Of a DNA stretch of 64,000 bases, positions 1 through 11,193 are shown piece after piece. Each line of letters starts with the position of its first letter. Position 1 is the stretch's first letter. Source of the stretch: Thozetella sp. PMI_491. Lineage: Eukaryota; Ascomycota; Sordariomycetes; Chaetosphaeriales; Chaetosphaeriaceae. The notes under the pieces were generated by a model. That model ran no database searches, was not told the origin of the DNA, and saw only the letters and a list, made by a program, of their open reading frames with translations. Both the position numbers and the translations under genes were made by a program. Location: positions 1-64,000 of the forward strand of contig MU270051.1 of the NCBI GenBank assembly GCA_021432635.1, in the 5' to 3' direction.

Positions 1-962
1 CCAAAATCCTCCAGAGCAAGTACCTAAGGTAGCTTTACTGCCGAGCGGCAAGCAGACCAACCATCAGCATTCTGTCGCAAAGTTGCATTGTCGTACCGCT
101 TTAGCCCAAACCTGAAGCATTCATCAAGCGCCTGAGCCGTACCTTTCCGGGCTACCTTGCCTCAGCCTGCCTCTCTCTGCCAACTACCTACCTACAACCT
201 ACACCACCAGCAAGCCAATAAGGCAGGCACAGAAGGTATGTCCCGCAACCACGGACCGTACCCTACCGTTCTGCCCTGCACTGCACGCCGTCCCGTACGC
301 TGCACATGATTTTCCTCATACATATTTGCCGTCCCTCCCCGCACCGCACCCCCAGGTCGAACTTAACCCTTCTTTCTGCCGACTAGCAGAAATAGAGAGA
401 GAGGAAGAAAAGAGACAGCCTGCCCCCCTCCCTCCCTCTATTCCAAGCCAGACGTCACCCTTCTCCTCACTCACCCTGCGACCCCTTCTTGCTCCGGCTT
501 TGTTGCCTCTAACCGCACTAACGTATCCGCTGAGCGTGCCAGCATCAGGAGGGAAACCAAAGAAAGGAGTCGTGCTACCTTGGGTTCCACAACAGCTGCA
601 CTGCTTGATCTGCCTCCCCTCTTTCGACCAATTGGCTCCGACTAGCCAGCGACTTTGCACCCTATTTTTTTTTATTCTTGCTCGGAACTTCACCGAGCCT
701 CGTCTGTGATTCGCCCTTATTCTCCCGCACGCGACGCCTGCCTCTGGGCTGATCGACGCCTCTCTGCGGAAACTTTGCCTGCCCGACCGTTGCTCTTAAG
801 CCTCGACGCTCAAACGGCGAGATCATTCTAGCTCCGAATCTCGGCCTTCTAGACGCAAGCCCGCCCAGGGACCTCGGCTGTATCCCAACCCTGCGCCGGT
901 CCCCCCCTCTACCTCTCCCGCCCTTATCTCTTATTTCTTATTCGTATTCCCCCTCCTCCAAC
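1..962 (+). promoter_or_regulatory. Upstream region and 5' leader of the isocitrate dehydrogenase gene
   Basis: No gene is visible here. The stretch is pyrimidine-rich, with long C/T blocks around 400-480 and 900-960 just before the ATG at 963, as is common in fungal promoters and 5' leaders. TACCTA words occur near 21 and 183. I see no clear TATA box. The open frames on both strands are low-complexity and overlap each other, so I do not call them. Confidence 0.4.
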
Positions 963-2620
963 ATGAGTCTCGCTTGCGCCTCCGCGGTTCGTGCCTCTCT
1001 CCGCCCGGCCGCCTCATCACGTTTCATCGCTGGTGCCGCCTCACGCCGTTACTCCACCCCCGCCGTTACCCTCAGGTCCTCCGGCCCGGCCGTCTGGATT
1101 CACCACCCTCGACGCACCATGGCGACCGCCCCGGCCAAGATTAAGGTCAAGAACCCCGTCGTCGAGCTGGACGGGGACGAAATGACTCGTGTGATCTGGC
1201 AGGACATCAAGGACAAGTTCATTTTCCCGTACCTGGACATCGACCTTAAGTATTACGACCTTGGGTTGGAGTATCGGGACCAGACCAGTGACCAGGTCAC
1301 CATTGATGCCGCCGAGGCCATCAAGAAGTACTCAGTCGGCGTCAAGTGCGCCACCATCACCCCCGACGAAGCCCGTGTGAAGGAATTCAACCTGAAGCAG
1401 AGTAAGTAATCCCCGTTTTGCCTTCCTCAACTCCGCATCCGAATCAGAGGATGGCGGCTACAGGCGTTGTTCCTCCCCTCCTGTCTGCGGTCTGCACCAT
1501 GGGTTCGGGCCTCGCAAATAGCCCGCAAGCAAAGTCTTCGATGCCTGGCTCTCTCAACTAACATGTTCGGCAGTGTGGCTCTCGCCCAATGGCACTATCC
1601 GCAACGCACTGGGTGGTACCGTCTTCCGGGAGCCCATTGTGATCCCGCGGATCCCCCGCTTAGTGCCCGGGTGGAAGAAGCCCATCATCATTGGCCGCCA
1701 CGCCTTCGGTGACCAGTACCGGGCCAAGGATAAGGTTATCCCCGGCCCCGGCAAGCTGTCCATGGTATATACCCCGGCCGGGGGCTCTCCAGAGGAAATC
1801 GAGGTATTTGAGTTTAAGAACGGGGGAGGTGTCGCCCAGACCCAGTACAACACCGATGAGAGCATCACCGGCTTTGCTCACGCAAGCTTCAAGCTAGCCC
1901 TCGACAAGAGCCTTCCTTTGTATATGAGCACCAAGAACACTATCCTCAAGAAGTATGATGGTCGCTTCAAGGATATCTTCCAGGAGCTCTACGACACCCA
2001 GTACAAGGAACAGTTTGAGGCCAAAAAGATATGGTACGAGCATCGATTGATCGATGACATGGTTGCCCAGATGATCAAGAGCAGCGGTGGCTACATTATG
2101 GCTCTGAAGAGTAAGGCCCCCGCGGAAAACAAATTAAAAAATTGGGGGAGGTTTCGCTCCTCGGAAAAGTAATGTTAACTGATTCACGTGGCTAGATTAT
2201 GACGGTGATGTGCAATCGGATATTGTTGCACAGGGCTTTGGATCCCTGGGTCTTATGACTTCGGTTCTAATCACCCCTGATGGGAAGACATTCGAGTCCG
2301 AGGCGGCTCACGGAACGGTAACGCGCCACTACCGGGAGCACCAGAAAGGCCGTGAGACCTCGACCAATCCAATCGCCAGCATCTTCGCCTGGACCCGTGG
2401 TCTCATCCAGCGCGGCAAACTTGATAACACGCCAGAGGTTGTCGCGTTTGCGGAGAGCCTCGAACAGGCTTGCATTGATACAGTTGACGTAGACGGGATT
2501 ATGACCAAGGACCTGGCCCTCGCATGTGGCAAGACTGCTCGTGAGGACTACGTCACCACAACCGAATACCTCAACGCCGTCGAGCGCAGGATGAAAAATG
2601 CCCCGAAGGAGAAGCTATAG
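963..2620 (+). CDS. IDP1: NADP-dependent isocitrate dehydrogenase, mitochondrial/cytosolic (3 exons)
   Basis: Converts isocitrate and NADP+ to 2-oxoglutarate, CO2 and NADPH. Exons are 963-1401, 1574-2110 and 2196-2620, with introns of 172 and 85 bp, giving 466 aa. Both junctions restore frame: exon 1 A plus TG makes the M of the family's [11 protein letters not shown] motif, and the second makes the N of [10 protein letters not shown]. Family motifs visible are [44 protein letters not shown] and the C-terminal dehydrogenase core. Residues 1-52 are rich in R, A and S with no acidic residue, a typical mitochondrial presequence. M53 (ATG at 1119) starts the conserved cytosolic-type protein, so two products from two starts are plausible, as known for fungal idpA genes. 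The C-terminus ends in EKL, not a canonical peroxisomal tripeptide. Identity is secure; exon borders are inferred. Confidence 0.95.
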
Positions 2621-3273
2621 AGGCAGTCTCCGTCTGAAGTCAGGCCCGCACGCCACGAAGCAATTACATTGCCAAGTTTGGTAAGGGGAAGCACAAAGAA
2701 CTTACCGTCCCTCTTCGCATAGCCGCATATGGTCCATATTTGTACAAACCGCTCTGCCTATACGTCGACACCCAATTCTCCTGCATGTTAGATTGGCCCG
2801 TCAGTATACATAAACTAACTAACTCTTTACTTGGCTTGCCTCCATCAATCTTTAGGGCCATATTTTGTATATAGCCAGGTAGAACCGCTCGGCCTAGTTC
2901 CTACATAAACAAGACGGTGGGAGACAGGTGAAAGTATCAAACAATTCTCGGGAATCTTGAAAGACCCGGTAAGAATATCTAGAGCAAATTCCGTATGGCT
3001 CTCCTCTTATAGCACTGGTACACGGGAAAACCCTCCGCCCTAAACCACAACGCCTCTGACCGTCGAGCTTTGTAATCATGACACCGCGTTGTCACTCAAG
3101 ACCATTTCGCGGCAAGGAGAAAGATGCAAATGTGCTCTGCATACGAGTCCTTGACGAGGGACCCCGAGGTGGCGTTCCGCCTCCCACCCCCTTGCCTGTT
3201 CTAATGGCTATCTGGCAACTTCCATCTCTGTGGTCGAGAACGCACAATGTCTTGCGTCCAGGCACCAACATCC
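2621..3273. other. Convergent intergenic region
   Basis: This 653-bp spacer separates the 3' ends of the isocitrate dehydrogenase gene (plus strand) and the iec3 gene (minus strand). I see no gene in it, only AT-richer sequence consistent with 3' UTRs. Confidence 0.4.
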
Positions 3274-4544
3274 TTAGTCTTCGACATCCCGCATTGCGGT
3301 ATCGACGCTTCCGGCGCTCTTCCGCGATTTCTTAGGACCTGTTGAAGACGCCCGCTCAGTCGCCTCTACCCCTTCGCTCTTTCTCTTCTTCTTAGCGGGG
3401 CGGCTCGAGCCGCCTTTTGGCCGATATCCGGGATCGTCATCCACCATGCGCTTCCGCTTCCCTTTGCCACCCATCGTGTTAGGCGTCTCCACGTCGTACC
3501 CGTTCTCGTCATCCACATATTCGGTGTTTTCAGGACCCGTGGGGTGCTTGTCGCGACTGTGCGCGGCGCTAGCCCGCTTGCTGCGTGCAGCGCCCGAAGC
3601 TCTGCTCCCACCTGTCCCGCGCTCTCCCTTGGCTGCCCGACCGTTGCCCCGAGCAGAGGTAACATGGTCGTCACCGTTCTCCTTGTCACCACCCGCGGCA
3701 TGACCCTCACCGTCCTGGAGGAAGGTCTTTGGGGCATGTTTGCGCAACCAATTGTACACGGAAGTGGGGTTCCGTAGAGCAAAGTCCCGGCTGGCCGACG
3801 CAATAGTGATGACCGCGTCCTTGCCGTTAGCCGTGCCGCCGTTAGCCTGCGCAGCGGGAGCAAGGGTGGGCAGGAGTGCGGCGGCGTCACTCGCCGTGCG
3901 GTTGTCAATCTCCCAGATGTAGTCATCAATGTCGTCGGCTGTGAGAAAGGACGGGGGGTGTGATTGACCTTGGGAGGGATCGGCGGGTGAGTCTCGTCCG
4001 GCCTCAAGGTCGGCGAAGAGTTCGGGGAAGCGCTCAGCTGCCGTGGCGTATTTCGAATGAGGGATGTCGGTTAGAAGTTGCTTGTACGACTTGCCCAGCG
4101 TGACCACAGTGCTTTTCGCCTCAAGGTTGTCAATTTCGAGGTTGAGACTGCCGCGGTCTGCCGACGGGTCGAGGCTCAGGTCGAAGCGCTTCTCGGGGGG
4201 GATCTGGAGCGAATTATTGACGTCGAGGAGTAGGTCTAGGAGTTGGCTGTAGATGCAGGTTAGCTACGCGTCGGGTCTCCCTCATTTGGAGGAAAGATGG
4301 GAAGCTGGGAGCACAAGACTCACTCCTTCTCGATGGCTAGTCGACGAGCAGTGGCTAAGGCCTTTTGCTCATGTCGATGAAGATCTTCTCCTTCGTGCAT
4401 CTTGCGGTCAAACACAATGCGCATTTTGCGGTACTTCTTCTTCCATGAGCGGTAGGTGGGCTTGTCGTCCACCATTCTCGTATCGCCGGACTCCTCCTCC
4501 GCCTTGACGCCACGATCCAGGTCGGTAGGCGTGTTGGTGTCCAT
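3274..4544 (-). CDS. IEC3: INO80 complex subunit 3 (Iec3-like), 2 exons
   Basis: Likely the Iec3 subunit of the INO80 chromatin-remodelling complex in the nucleus. Exons, in reading order, are 4544-4324 and 4246-3274, with a 77-bp intron (GTGAGT...CTACAG), giving 397 aa. The N-terminus carries the family hallmark YRSWKKKYRKMRIVFDRKM, then a helical segment with LLDLLLDVNNSLQIPPEKRF and LNLEIDNLEAKS. The C-terminal half is low-complexity and basic (KKKRKSEG, KKSRKSAG), compatible with nuclear localisation and DNA contact. The N-terminal domain drives the assignment; the tail is not diagnostic. The splice restores the frame as EKDQLLDLLLDV. The start is the first in-frame ATG, upstream of a well-formed domain. 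Confidence 0.8.
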
Positions 4545-5779
4545 TATGAATCACGGTCGACGATTGCAGCCTAGCGAGTCGCTCGGTTTCGATGGTACCA
4601 GAACAGCTCGATGCCGAGCTGTGCGACGCTCCGAGAGCTGCGTGGAGAAAATATGAACGGCTGCGCGAGGCGATGGCGAGGAAGGCTCTGCAAGAATCAG
4701 ATCAGGAATCAGGAAAGCCCTGCCTTGGTGATCGAAATGAACAAGTAGTAGCAAAGTTCGAATGGGGGTAGTAAGTGCGGCGGAGAAGGAGGCAGTTAGC
4801 TCGAATTGGGATTGATTTTGTCTCATCGACTGGAAAAGCTCGATCTAGTTGGCCTCCGTTGAGCGCCAGCCGTTGCTTTGGGATTCGCGGTGGCTCGGAT
4901 GCTACGCGACCAGCTCCATTGGCACACTAGAGTTACACCCATAGAGCCTAGGCGTAGGAGTACTTAAATGTGTCAGATGCCATGCTCTTCGTAATATACT
5001 ATTCCGCCTACCAGAATTTTCGCCGTAGACCTCGCCATAAATAAGCACAAGGTACGAAATTGTACATAAAACGTACTAATAATAAATTACAGTAACGTAA
5101 AGTCTTGTGGAAGGCATGCATCTTGCACCATCCCTCAAACAAAGGCGAGGAGGCCCCTTCATGAGAATATGATATATCGCGACAATGGACGGGCACGAAA
5201 GTTCCGTCGGACAAAGTGGATGGTAGCAGTATGGCAGACTCCTGCCCTGATCAATAGATTTAGCGCTTCTTCCAGCGCCAGGCTTTTGCCCCTCTATTCT
5301 TAAGGGTCAAGGAGGCTTTCGAATAGCTCACGCGCCTATTCTGGGGCTCAATTCCCATCAGAGAGTGTGGCCATCGAGGCCGGGTAAATTTTCTGTGGTT
5401 TTGCGTATCTCATACAGGTCGATAGCTAAAGACGATTCGAACTCCATCGCCCACCCTTGGTGAACCCCTATCCTTCGTCGCCACCCACCCTCCATAAACG
5501 GTGCAATTTTGCCCTGCCCGCTGCCCTCGCTAGGCGAACCGTGTATCGCGCGAGGTGGAGGAAAGGGCGCTCCGATGGGCTGCGACCAGGTTTCCCACTT
5601 CCTCGTGACGAGGGCAAAACATCATAGCCAATTCATTCCTTTGCATAGTGTGCCTCCGGAACCTAAACGCCGTAGAATAGTCGTGGACTCGTGAGTACAG
5701 AAAGTGAGTGCAGCTCCAAGCAGCCAACGCAAAGCCAACGCCGCGCGCACCAACCTTCGGTCGCCGGATGGCTTCCCCT
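4545..5779. other. Intergenic region between iec3 and igo1
   Basis: This 1.2-kb spacer contains the upstream region of iec3 (minus strand, start at 4544) and the 3' region of the endosulfine gene. It is AT-richer around 4980-5130. No open frame in it resembles a known protein. Confidence 0.35.
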
Positions 5780-6347
5780 TCACCGACGGATGGGAAGGCT
5801 GTCCTGGCCGGCGGCGGTAGCAGCGCCAGTACCTGCATCCGGCAGAGCAGCGGCGCCATCGGCGGCCTTGTCAGCGTTGCTATCGAGATCCTCGGCGTTG
5901 GTCTCGCGGTTCAGGAAGCTGCTCTCCTTCACGGGGCTACCCGCTTGCATAGAGGGGTGATGCTGGTGGGGGTGCAGCATGCCGCCGCCGTTAGCGCTGT
6001 TCACCGGGCTCGACAGGTGCGGGATGTTCTCGGGCACAGGGTGTTGGCTGCCGACGCTACCCGTGTCGACGCCATCGCCCTTGCCTGCTTTGCTCATGGC
6101 ATAGTCGCCGCTGTCGAAATATTTGCGCTCCTTGAGATGCTTGGCAAAGTGGTCGCTCCGGCTGGGCAGCTTTCCGTACAGACGGAAGAGCCGCTGCTCC
6201 TCAGGGGAGAGGGACTGGAGGTGGTCGGTAGGGTTAGTCTAGGCCAGCTCGCCGCAGAAAGGATGCAGTGGGCGCCGTGGTTTCGGCCCAGGAAGTAGGT
6301 AGAAAACACACCTTGACATCCACCTTGTTCTTCTGGTGAGGGTTCAT
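5780..6347 (-). CDS. IGO1: Endosulfine / ARPP-19 family protein (Igo1-like), 2 exons
   Basis: Endosulfines are small, largely disordered proteins. When phosphorylated by Greatwall/Rim15 kinase they inhibit PP2A-B55, linking nutrient state to cell cycle and mRNA protection. Exons are 6347-6312 and 6238-5780, with a 73-bp intron, giving 164 aa. Exon 1 encodes only MNPHQKNKVDVK. Exon 2 begins TNPTDHLQSLSPEEQRLF and continues RLYGKLPSRSD. The diagnostic kinase-site motif KYFDSGDYAMSKAG is present with the target serine at about residue 55. The conserved ENIPHLSSPVNS follows, then a variable tail. The 36-bp first exon is placed because the second reading frame lacks a start before the conserved core, and MNPHQ is typical of fungal members. 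The gene is divergent from MYG1 over a 950-bp shared upstream region. Confidence 0.9.
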
Positions 6348-7297
6348 AGCTACGGTGTTGCCGATTGCTTGCTTGCTCAGCTGGCGTTGAGACGGCGGCG
6401 AGCCTGCACTTATCGATGGACGGTGCTCGACTCGATCGGGTACGAGACTGGGCGCGGCACGGTCGGGCTTGCGGGATGGTATATTTCGTCGAGGAAGAGG
6501 GTGGGGGATTGTAGTTGATCACTTTGTCTTGGGCAGGGAGGGGAGCGACCTGGGAATGGGAAGGAGAAGTGGGATGTGCCGGCTGATAGAAGGTATGTAT
6601 AGTGGGGCCATTGGGGAAGGGGGTTACGCAGTAACATACCCACAGTCAAAATAACCCGACGTGGGGCTCTTGGGTGCCTGCTTTGTTTACGTCTCTGTTC
6701 TGGCACCACTAGAAGAAGATGATGGATATGTGGGAAATAACACATGCTCTCTCTTTCCTCGCCCACCTTTAACGACAACGAGGGGCATTAAGGAGTCATT
6801 AGGCGAGAGCCCCCCATGCCCAGTCAGCTCCTCCCCGGCTGCCCTGGTTGCCGGACAACGAGGGGCACGGCATGATTGTCCCGTGGGAAGGCTTTGATCG
6901 GAAGTGCTGTTTGTTACTGCAGTACCTTGGTGGAAAGGGCCGTGGTGGGCAACTGCGCGCCCAATCAATCCGATCGCCATGTGATCTGTGCATCGGGCCC
7001 CACTAATCGACGGAGAGTGGAGCTCTCGACTTTTCTTGACCTCTGAATTGCTCGACTGCGTTGCTTGCCGTCTTAGCCCTAGGGGAAGTTGGGGTGTCGG
7101 CATGCAGCAACCAGAGCCACTTCTTTTTGTTTGTATCAACAAAGGCGAGAACAAGCTATCGCATCTCCAATAATTCTAGGAAGACGGGAAGCTCTGGTAC
7201 AATCTTACCTGGGCCTGGGTCCCGACACAAACCGCAGCCTTTCGGCCTCTGTATGTTTTTTAGGTCTGTCCCGTGCTTCCTGCCGTCAATCCTCAAA
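6348..7297. promoter_or_regulatory. Divergent promoter region, igo1 / MYG1
   Basis: This 950-bp region lies between the start codons of the endosulfine gene (minus) and MYG1 (plus) and must hold both promoters. I see no clear TATA box. An in-frame ATG at 7253 could start a longer MYG1 product. Confidence 0.4.
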
Positions 7298-8365
7298 ATG
7301 GCGGAGAGCGCCGCCAAGCGGCTCAAGACAGACGGCGGAGGCGTGACCATCGGTACGCACAACGGCCACTTCCACGCCGACGAAGCGCTGGCTGTCTATA
7401 TGCTCCGCCAGCACGTCCCGGCATATGCCAATGCCAGGCTGGTCCGGACGCGTGATCCTGCCCTACTGCAAGACTGCCACATCGTGGTCGACGTCGGTGG
7501 CGAGTACGACGCCGAGCGCAACCGCTTCGATCACCACCAGCGCAGCTTTGCTACCACCTTTCCCGGCCGGCCCACCAAGCTGAGCAGCGCCGGACTGGTT
7601 TACATGCATTTTGGACGCCAGATCGTCGCCCGACGTCTATCTGTTGCCGAGGAGAGCGACGAGGTCGCTCTGATTTGGGGCAAGATCTACGAGAGCTTCG
7701 TCGAGGCGCTCGACGCCCACGACAACGGAATCAACGCCTATGACCCAGCTGCCATCTCTACTGCAGGGATCGAGAAGCGCTTCTCTGACGGTGGCTTTAC
7801 CCTCGGTGCCATGGTCGGCCGCCTGAACCCGAACTGGAACGACCCGGTCCCGGCAGATCCTGACGCCGCCCAGGCGGCTGAGGATGCGCGTTTCGAGCTG
7901 GCGAGCAGCCGCATCGGGGAGGAATTTGACCGCGACCTGGACTACTACGCCAGAGCCTGGATGCCGGCCCGCTCGGTAGTGGCCGAGGCCTTCGCCGCCC
8001 GCCGCGAATACGACCCGGAGGGCCGCATCATGGTGTTCAAGGGGCAGTCGGTGCCATGGAAGGACCATATGTACAACTTGGAAGACGAGTCTGGAGAAGC
8101 AGGTAGGGTGCTTTTTGTCCTCTACCCGGAAGGCTCTCAGCCGGGCGCCAAGTGGAGGGTACAGACAGTCCCTGTCTCCAAGGACTCGTTCCAGAGCCGA
8201 AAGTCCTTGCCAGAACAGTGGCGAGGGTTCCGTGACGAGAAACTTGATGAGATATCCGGAATCCCGGGCTGCGTTTTCGTCCATGCTGCTGGCTTCATCG
8301 GCGGTAACAAAACCTTCGATGGGGCGCTTGCCATGGCAAAGCAAAGCCTCGTGGCAGAAGTCTGA
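7298..8365 (+). CDS. MYG1: MYG1 family exonuclease (UPF0160/DHH-type)
   Basis: Single exon, 355 aa from the ATG at 7298 (context TCAAAATGGC). MYG1 proteins are DHH-like 3'-5' RNA exonucleases; the human protein is dual nuclear/mitochondrial. Visible motifs: IGTHNGHFHADEALA (residues 18-32, with H24/H26/D28 as metal ligands), VVDVGGEYD, FDHHQ (D78-H79-H80), EALDAHDNGINAYD, and the C-terminal PVSKDSFQSRKSLPEQWRG and PGCVFVHAAGFIGGNKT. KRLKTD near the N-terminus could be a nuclear signal. The frame stays open upstream. An earlier ATG at 7253 would add MFFRSVPCFLPSILK, a short hydrophobic/basic leader able to act as a mitochondrial presequence. I chose the downstream ATG because the conserved domain follows directly and its context is better. 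Confidence 0.93.
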   Translation: MAESAAKRLKTDGGGVTIGTHNGHFHADEALAVYMLRQHVPAYANARLVRTRDPALLQDCHIVVDVGGEYDAERNRFDHHQRSFATTFPGRPTKLSSAGLVYMHFGRQIVARRLSVAEESDEVALIWGKIYESFVEALDAHDNGINAYDPAAISTAGIEKRFSDGGFTLGAMVGRLNPNWNDPVPADPDAAQAAEDARFELASSRIGEEFDRDLDYYARAWMPARSVVAEAFAARREYDPEGRIMVFKGQSVPWKDHMYNLEDESGEAGRVLFVLYPEGSQPGAKWRVQTVPVSKDSFQSRKSLPEQWRGFRDEKLDEISGIPGCVFVHAAGFIGGNKTFDGALAMAKQSLVAEV

Positions 8366-9381
8366 GCTTTCGCAGAGATGGCACAGCGGTCCTGACGCAC
8401 CCTTGAATTCGGGTCATGCTAGTGGAGATAGGATTTTACTGCAACTTGCTTGCGGGATGTCACATTGCACGCAAGAACAAGATGAGCTCTATGTTGGGCC
8501 TCTTTGCCGCACGCCGCTTTCCGAATGCTCGGGTACTTACCAGTGCACGGGTTCTCAGAGCCGTGGCAACTTGGCCCTCGCAAGTAAGCTTGAGCCCATC
8601 CACTCTGCCCTGGCTGGTTTAACTTCGCGCTTGTCGAGATGGCCGCTGGACCAGCCTTCCCATGCATACTCAGCGATAGCAGGTTAGGTATCTCGGGCAG
8701 ACTTACAGTATTAGTAAGACAAAATTATGTGAACCTGTTGTCACTGATTTCCTTGTTTTGCTGCGTGCCATCCTAGTTCATCTTTGCGACGACTGGCACT
8801 CGCTGGGTGCTTGTACTGAACCCATACGACGGTTGCGGTGGCAGTTCATGACACGAGAGCAATCTACTAACCATAAGGTACCTTCCTCATCGCCAATTGC
8901 CACGGTCGTCTCCCAACTACTTGCTGGAACTAGACGGCCTAGATTTTGATAGCTTAAGAATTCAGGGGGTACATAATCTTTACCAAGATCTTGCGTGGGG
9001 GAGATGGTCAACGCTGAATCACACCCCATAACTGTTGGATGGGGGGGTGGTTCGGAGAGGTTGGTTAATCCATAGATTGGCTATTCATGTTTTAGCCAAG
9101 TCTCGGGGACCCTCTCCCTCCGGCTTTGATACCGCATCCTATACTACTCAAGGAGAGAAGGCCTACGTAATTCCGGAGTCTGCCGCCGTAAGAGGGACAA
9201 AGCATGCCATAGGCAGACAGATAGACTCCAGCGTTCGAGAAAATGTGAAAGTTAATGAGGAAAGCGGCCAGATTACTCATGTCCTCGAATCCGATGAACA
9301 ATAAGCAAAGAGAGACGATAAGGCATCCACGATGATAGTGAGACCTCATGCATACGCCACCGTTGCTCATCCTCGGCAATA
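8366..9381. other. Gene-poor spacer downstream of MYG1
   Basis: No supportable gene here. Short open frames occur on both strands without recognisable motifs or coding-like composition. It leads into the decayed glutaminase gene. Confidence 0.35.
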
Positions 9382-11193
9382 CTACTCTGTGGGAATGGCG
9401 AGCAGGGTATATAAGCCCCTCATGACCGGGCGAGTCACGAATTACGGACCTCCTACTAGGTATGTACCGGTCCCCGCTTCGTGGAGATCAGAGAAAGCTC
9501 GATCCGTGTCGGTTTGGTTGGTCCGCGCTGCAAGTTTGGATATGAACATGTCGCGCGTATCACGGCTTGAGATAGCGGCCACAAACATCTCCCAGTCACC
9601 CTTGGTCCACGCGTGGCGTGCATCGAGGGGTACGCCGAATTCAAGGGCGACGGTTGGGCTAGCCATGTCCAGAACCAGTAACTGTTTTAAAGATGGCTGA
9701 TACATGGCTGAGGACCTCGAATTGAGCACCAGTCGGTTGCGACTGTCCATTCATCGGCCAGGTACGAAGCTGAAAGCGATGCTCCTCCTCTAGGATACGT
9801 GCTGGAACTTGCTCTTCGTTTCATATATTTCTTCCTCCATGAAATCCAGACCGAGTAGCTTGTCGGCGCAGAGGCTGTAGAGCAGGCCGAGGCTGGCATC
9901 ACCTCCGTAGCTTAAGGTGGTGTGCGGGGAGTTTGCATCGTTGTTGGCGCCAAACCCTTCCCACTGATTCAAATAGTTCTCTGCCGTAGCTCCATACTTT
10001 TCCTATTCCCAGCTAGCTTGGCAATCTTGGGCATAGCGCGCAGGTCCGTAATGTCTTTTAGTGCGAGGTTGGTCTGGTTGGCTAGAGTCACTATAGGACG
10101 AAGACCAAAGTCCTCGCAACAAGGTCAAGCCTTCACTCTGGCCGGCGAAGCTGATGATAGGATTCTGCACGAGTCCAAGGCTGAATACAACCTCAGTCAC
10201 GTCTTCACGTCTTCATTCATACCTCCAAGGTCGTGAGAGGATGCAAAGACTGGCCTCGGGCAGGCCAGCACCGCTGCTGGTCACAATGCGACCCGGAAAA
10301 CTCACCAGCGGCTGTTCACGGCTTGGCTACAAATTGGCCGCAGACGTCAGTTCCTGTACCAATCTTCCAGGTGAGCTGTGAACATTTAGCTGCTGAGCAT
10401 CACACAGAAGGCTTAGAGAAGTAGCAAACTAAGCCACTTGCCCTCTCGTGCGTTGCACTCTTCATGTAACAATATCCCTAGTTGGCAATTTCACCGCTAC
10501 CTATGAGCTCAGACTGACTGGCATGGTAGAACTTGTGATAAGAGGCCTCAGCGTATGTCACAAAATCTCAGTTAAGGACCTGGGAAAGATCTCAACTTGC
10601 CCACTCTACAATTAGACAGCCAGAGTCGACTTGTCCTGGAGAAAAGACCTGGGCTCGCCCCCGGAGATGTCCATGCGAAATTTGAACGTTGTGCGAGGCG
10701 CCATCGGAGGACTTCGCCGTGACCGAGATGTAAGCAAACTTCTAAGACTGCTTGCCAGGGTCGTCTGGAAATACGAGCGAGAGTAATGTCACGGTAACAG
10801 TGATCCTGGAGTCCACCTCGAAAGTGGATATGCTCTTCGTACCGTGTACTCCAAAGACACCTGGTTCACCGGCCCTGGGCCTGGAGCGACGCCTATCCAG
10901 TTGAAAACGGCACCGTCAACAGAACAAAGCCCTGCCAACCCGAGATTTGACCCTTGCCGAGCCTTAGCAATCTCGACCCATCTTAGGAACATACCACGTT
11001 ACACCCACGTCCACAACCTAGGCTAGCTGTCCGGCAGAATTCCGCCGGCCTCACCTTGTAATCAAGTGTTCAGGTATAGGGATCGAACAGCCAGAGGCAC
11101 AGCTGGCGGGGGCGCAGGCTTCAAAGTCGAGGCAGCCTGGGTTACGTCACAGGCGATGGCCGACACGGCCATAGCGATGTATGGGATTCGCAT
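9382..11193 (-). pseudogene. Decayed extracellular glutaminase (GtaA-like) gene
   Basis: A broken gene recognisable along its whole length on the minus strand. From 5' to 3': a signal-peptide-like start (MRIPYIAMAVSAIACDVTQA, from 11193) then PPPAVPLAVRSLYLNT; near 10.93-10.81 kb SVDGAVFNWIGVAPGPGPVN and SLEYTVRRAYP; near 10.73-10.61 kb YISVTAKSSDGASHNVQI; near 10.09-9.99 kb NQTNLALKDITDLRAMPKIA; near 9.97-9.79 kb LLYSLCADKLLGLDF; near 9.68-9.45 kb FGVPLDARHAWTKGDWEMFV and RDMFISKLAART; at 9.44-9.38 kb FVTRPVMRGLYTLLAI. These match, in order, the fungal glutaminase A family (secreted, about 690 aa, converts glutamine to glutamate). Pieces lie in different frames separated by stops. The middle (about 10.6-10.1 kb) is shorter than the family needs, so sequence was also lost. 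It cannot encode a working enzyme. Confidence 0.85.

Noticed and set aside
326-709. Paired open frames on both strands upstream of isocitrate dehydrogenase
   Set aside because: Low-complexity C/T-rich leader sequence; the two frames are complements of each other and lack conserved motifs.
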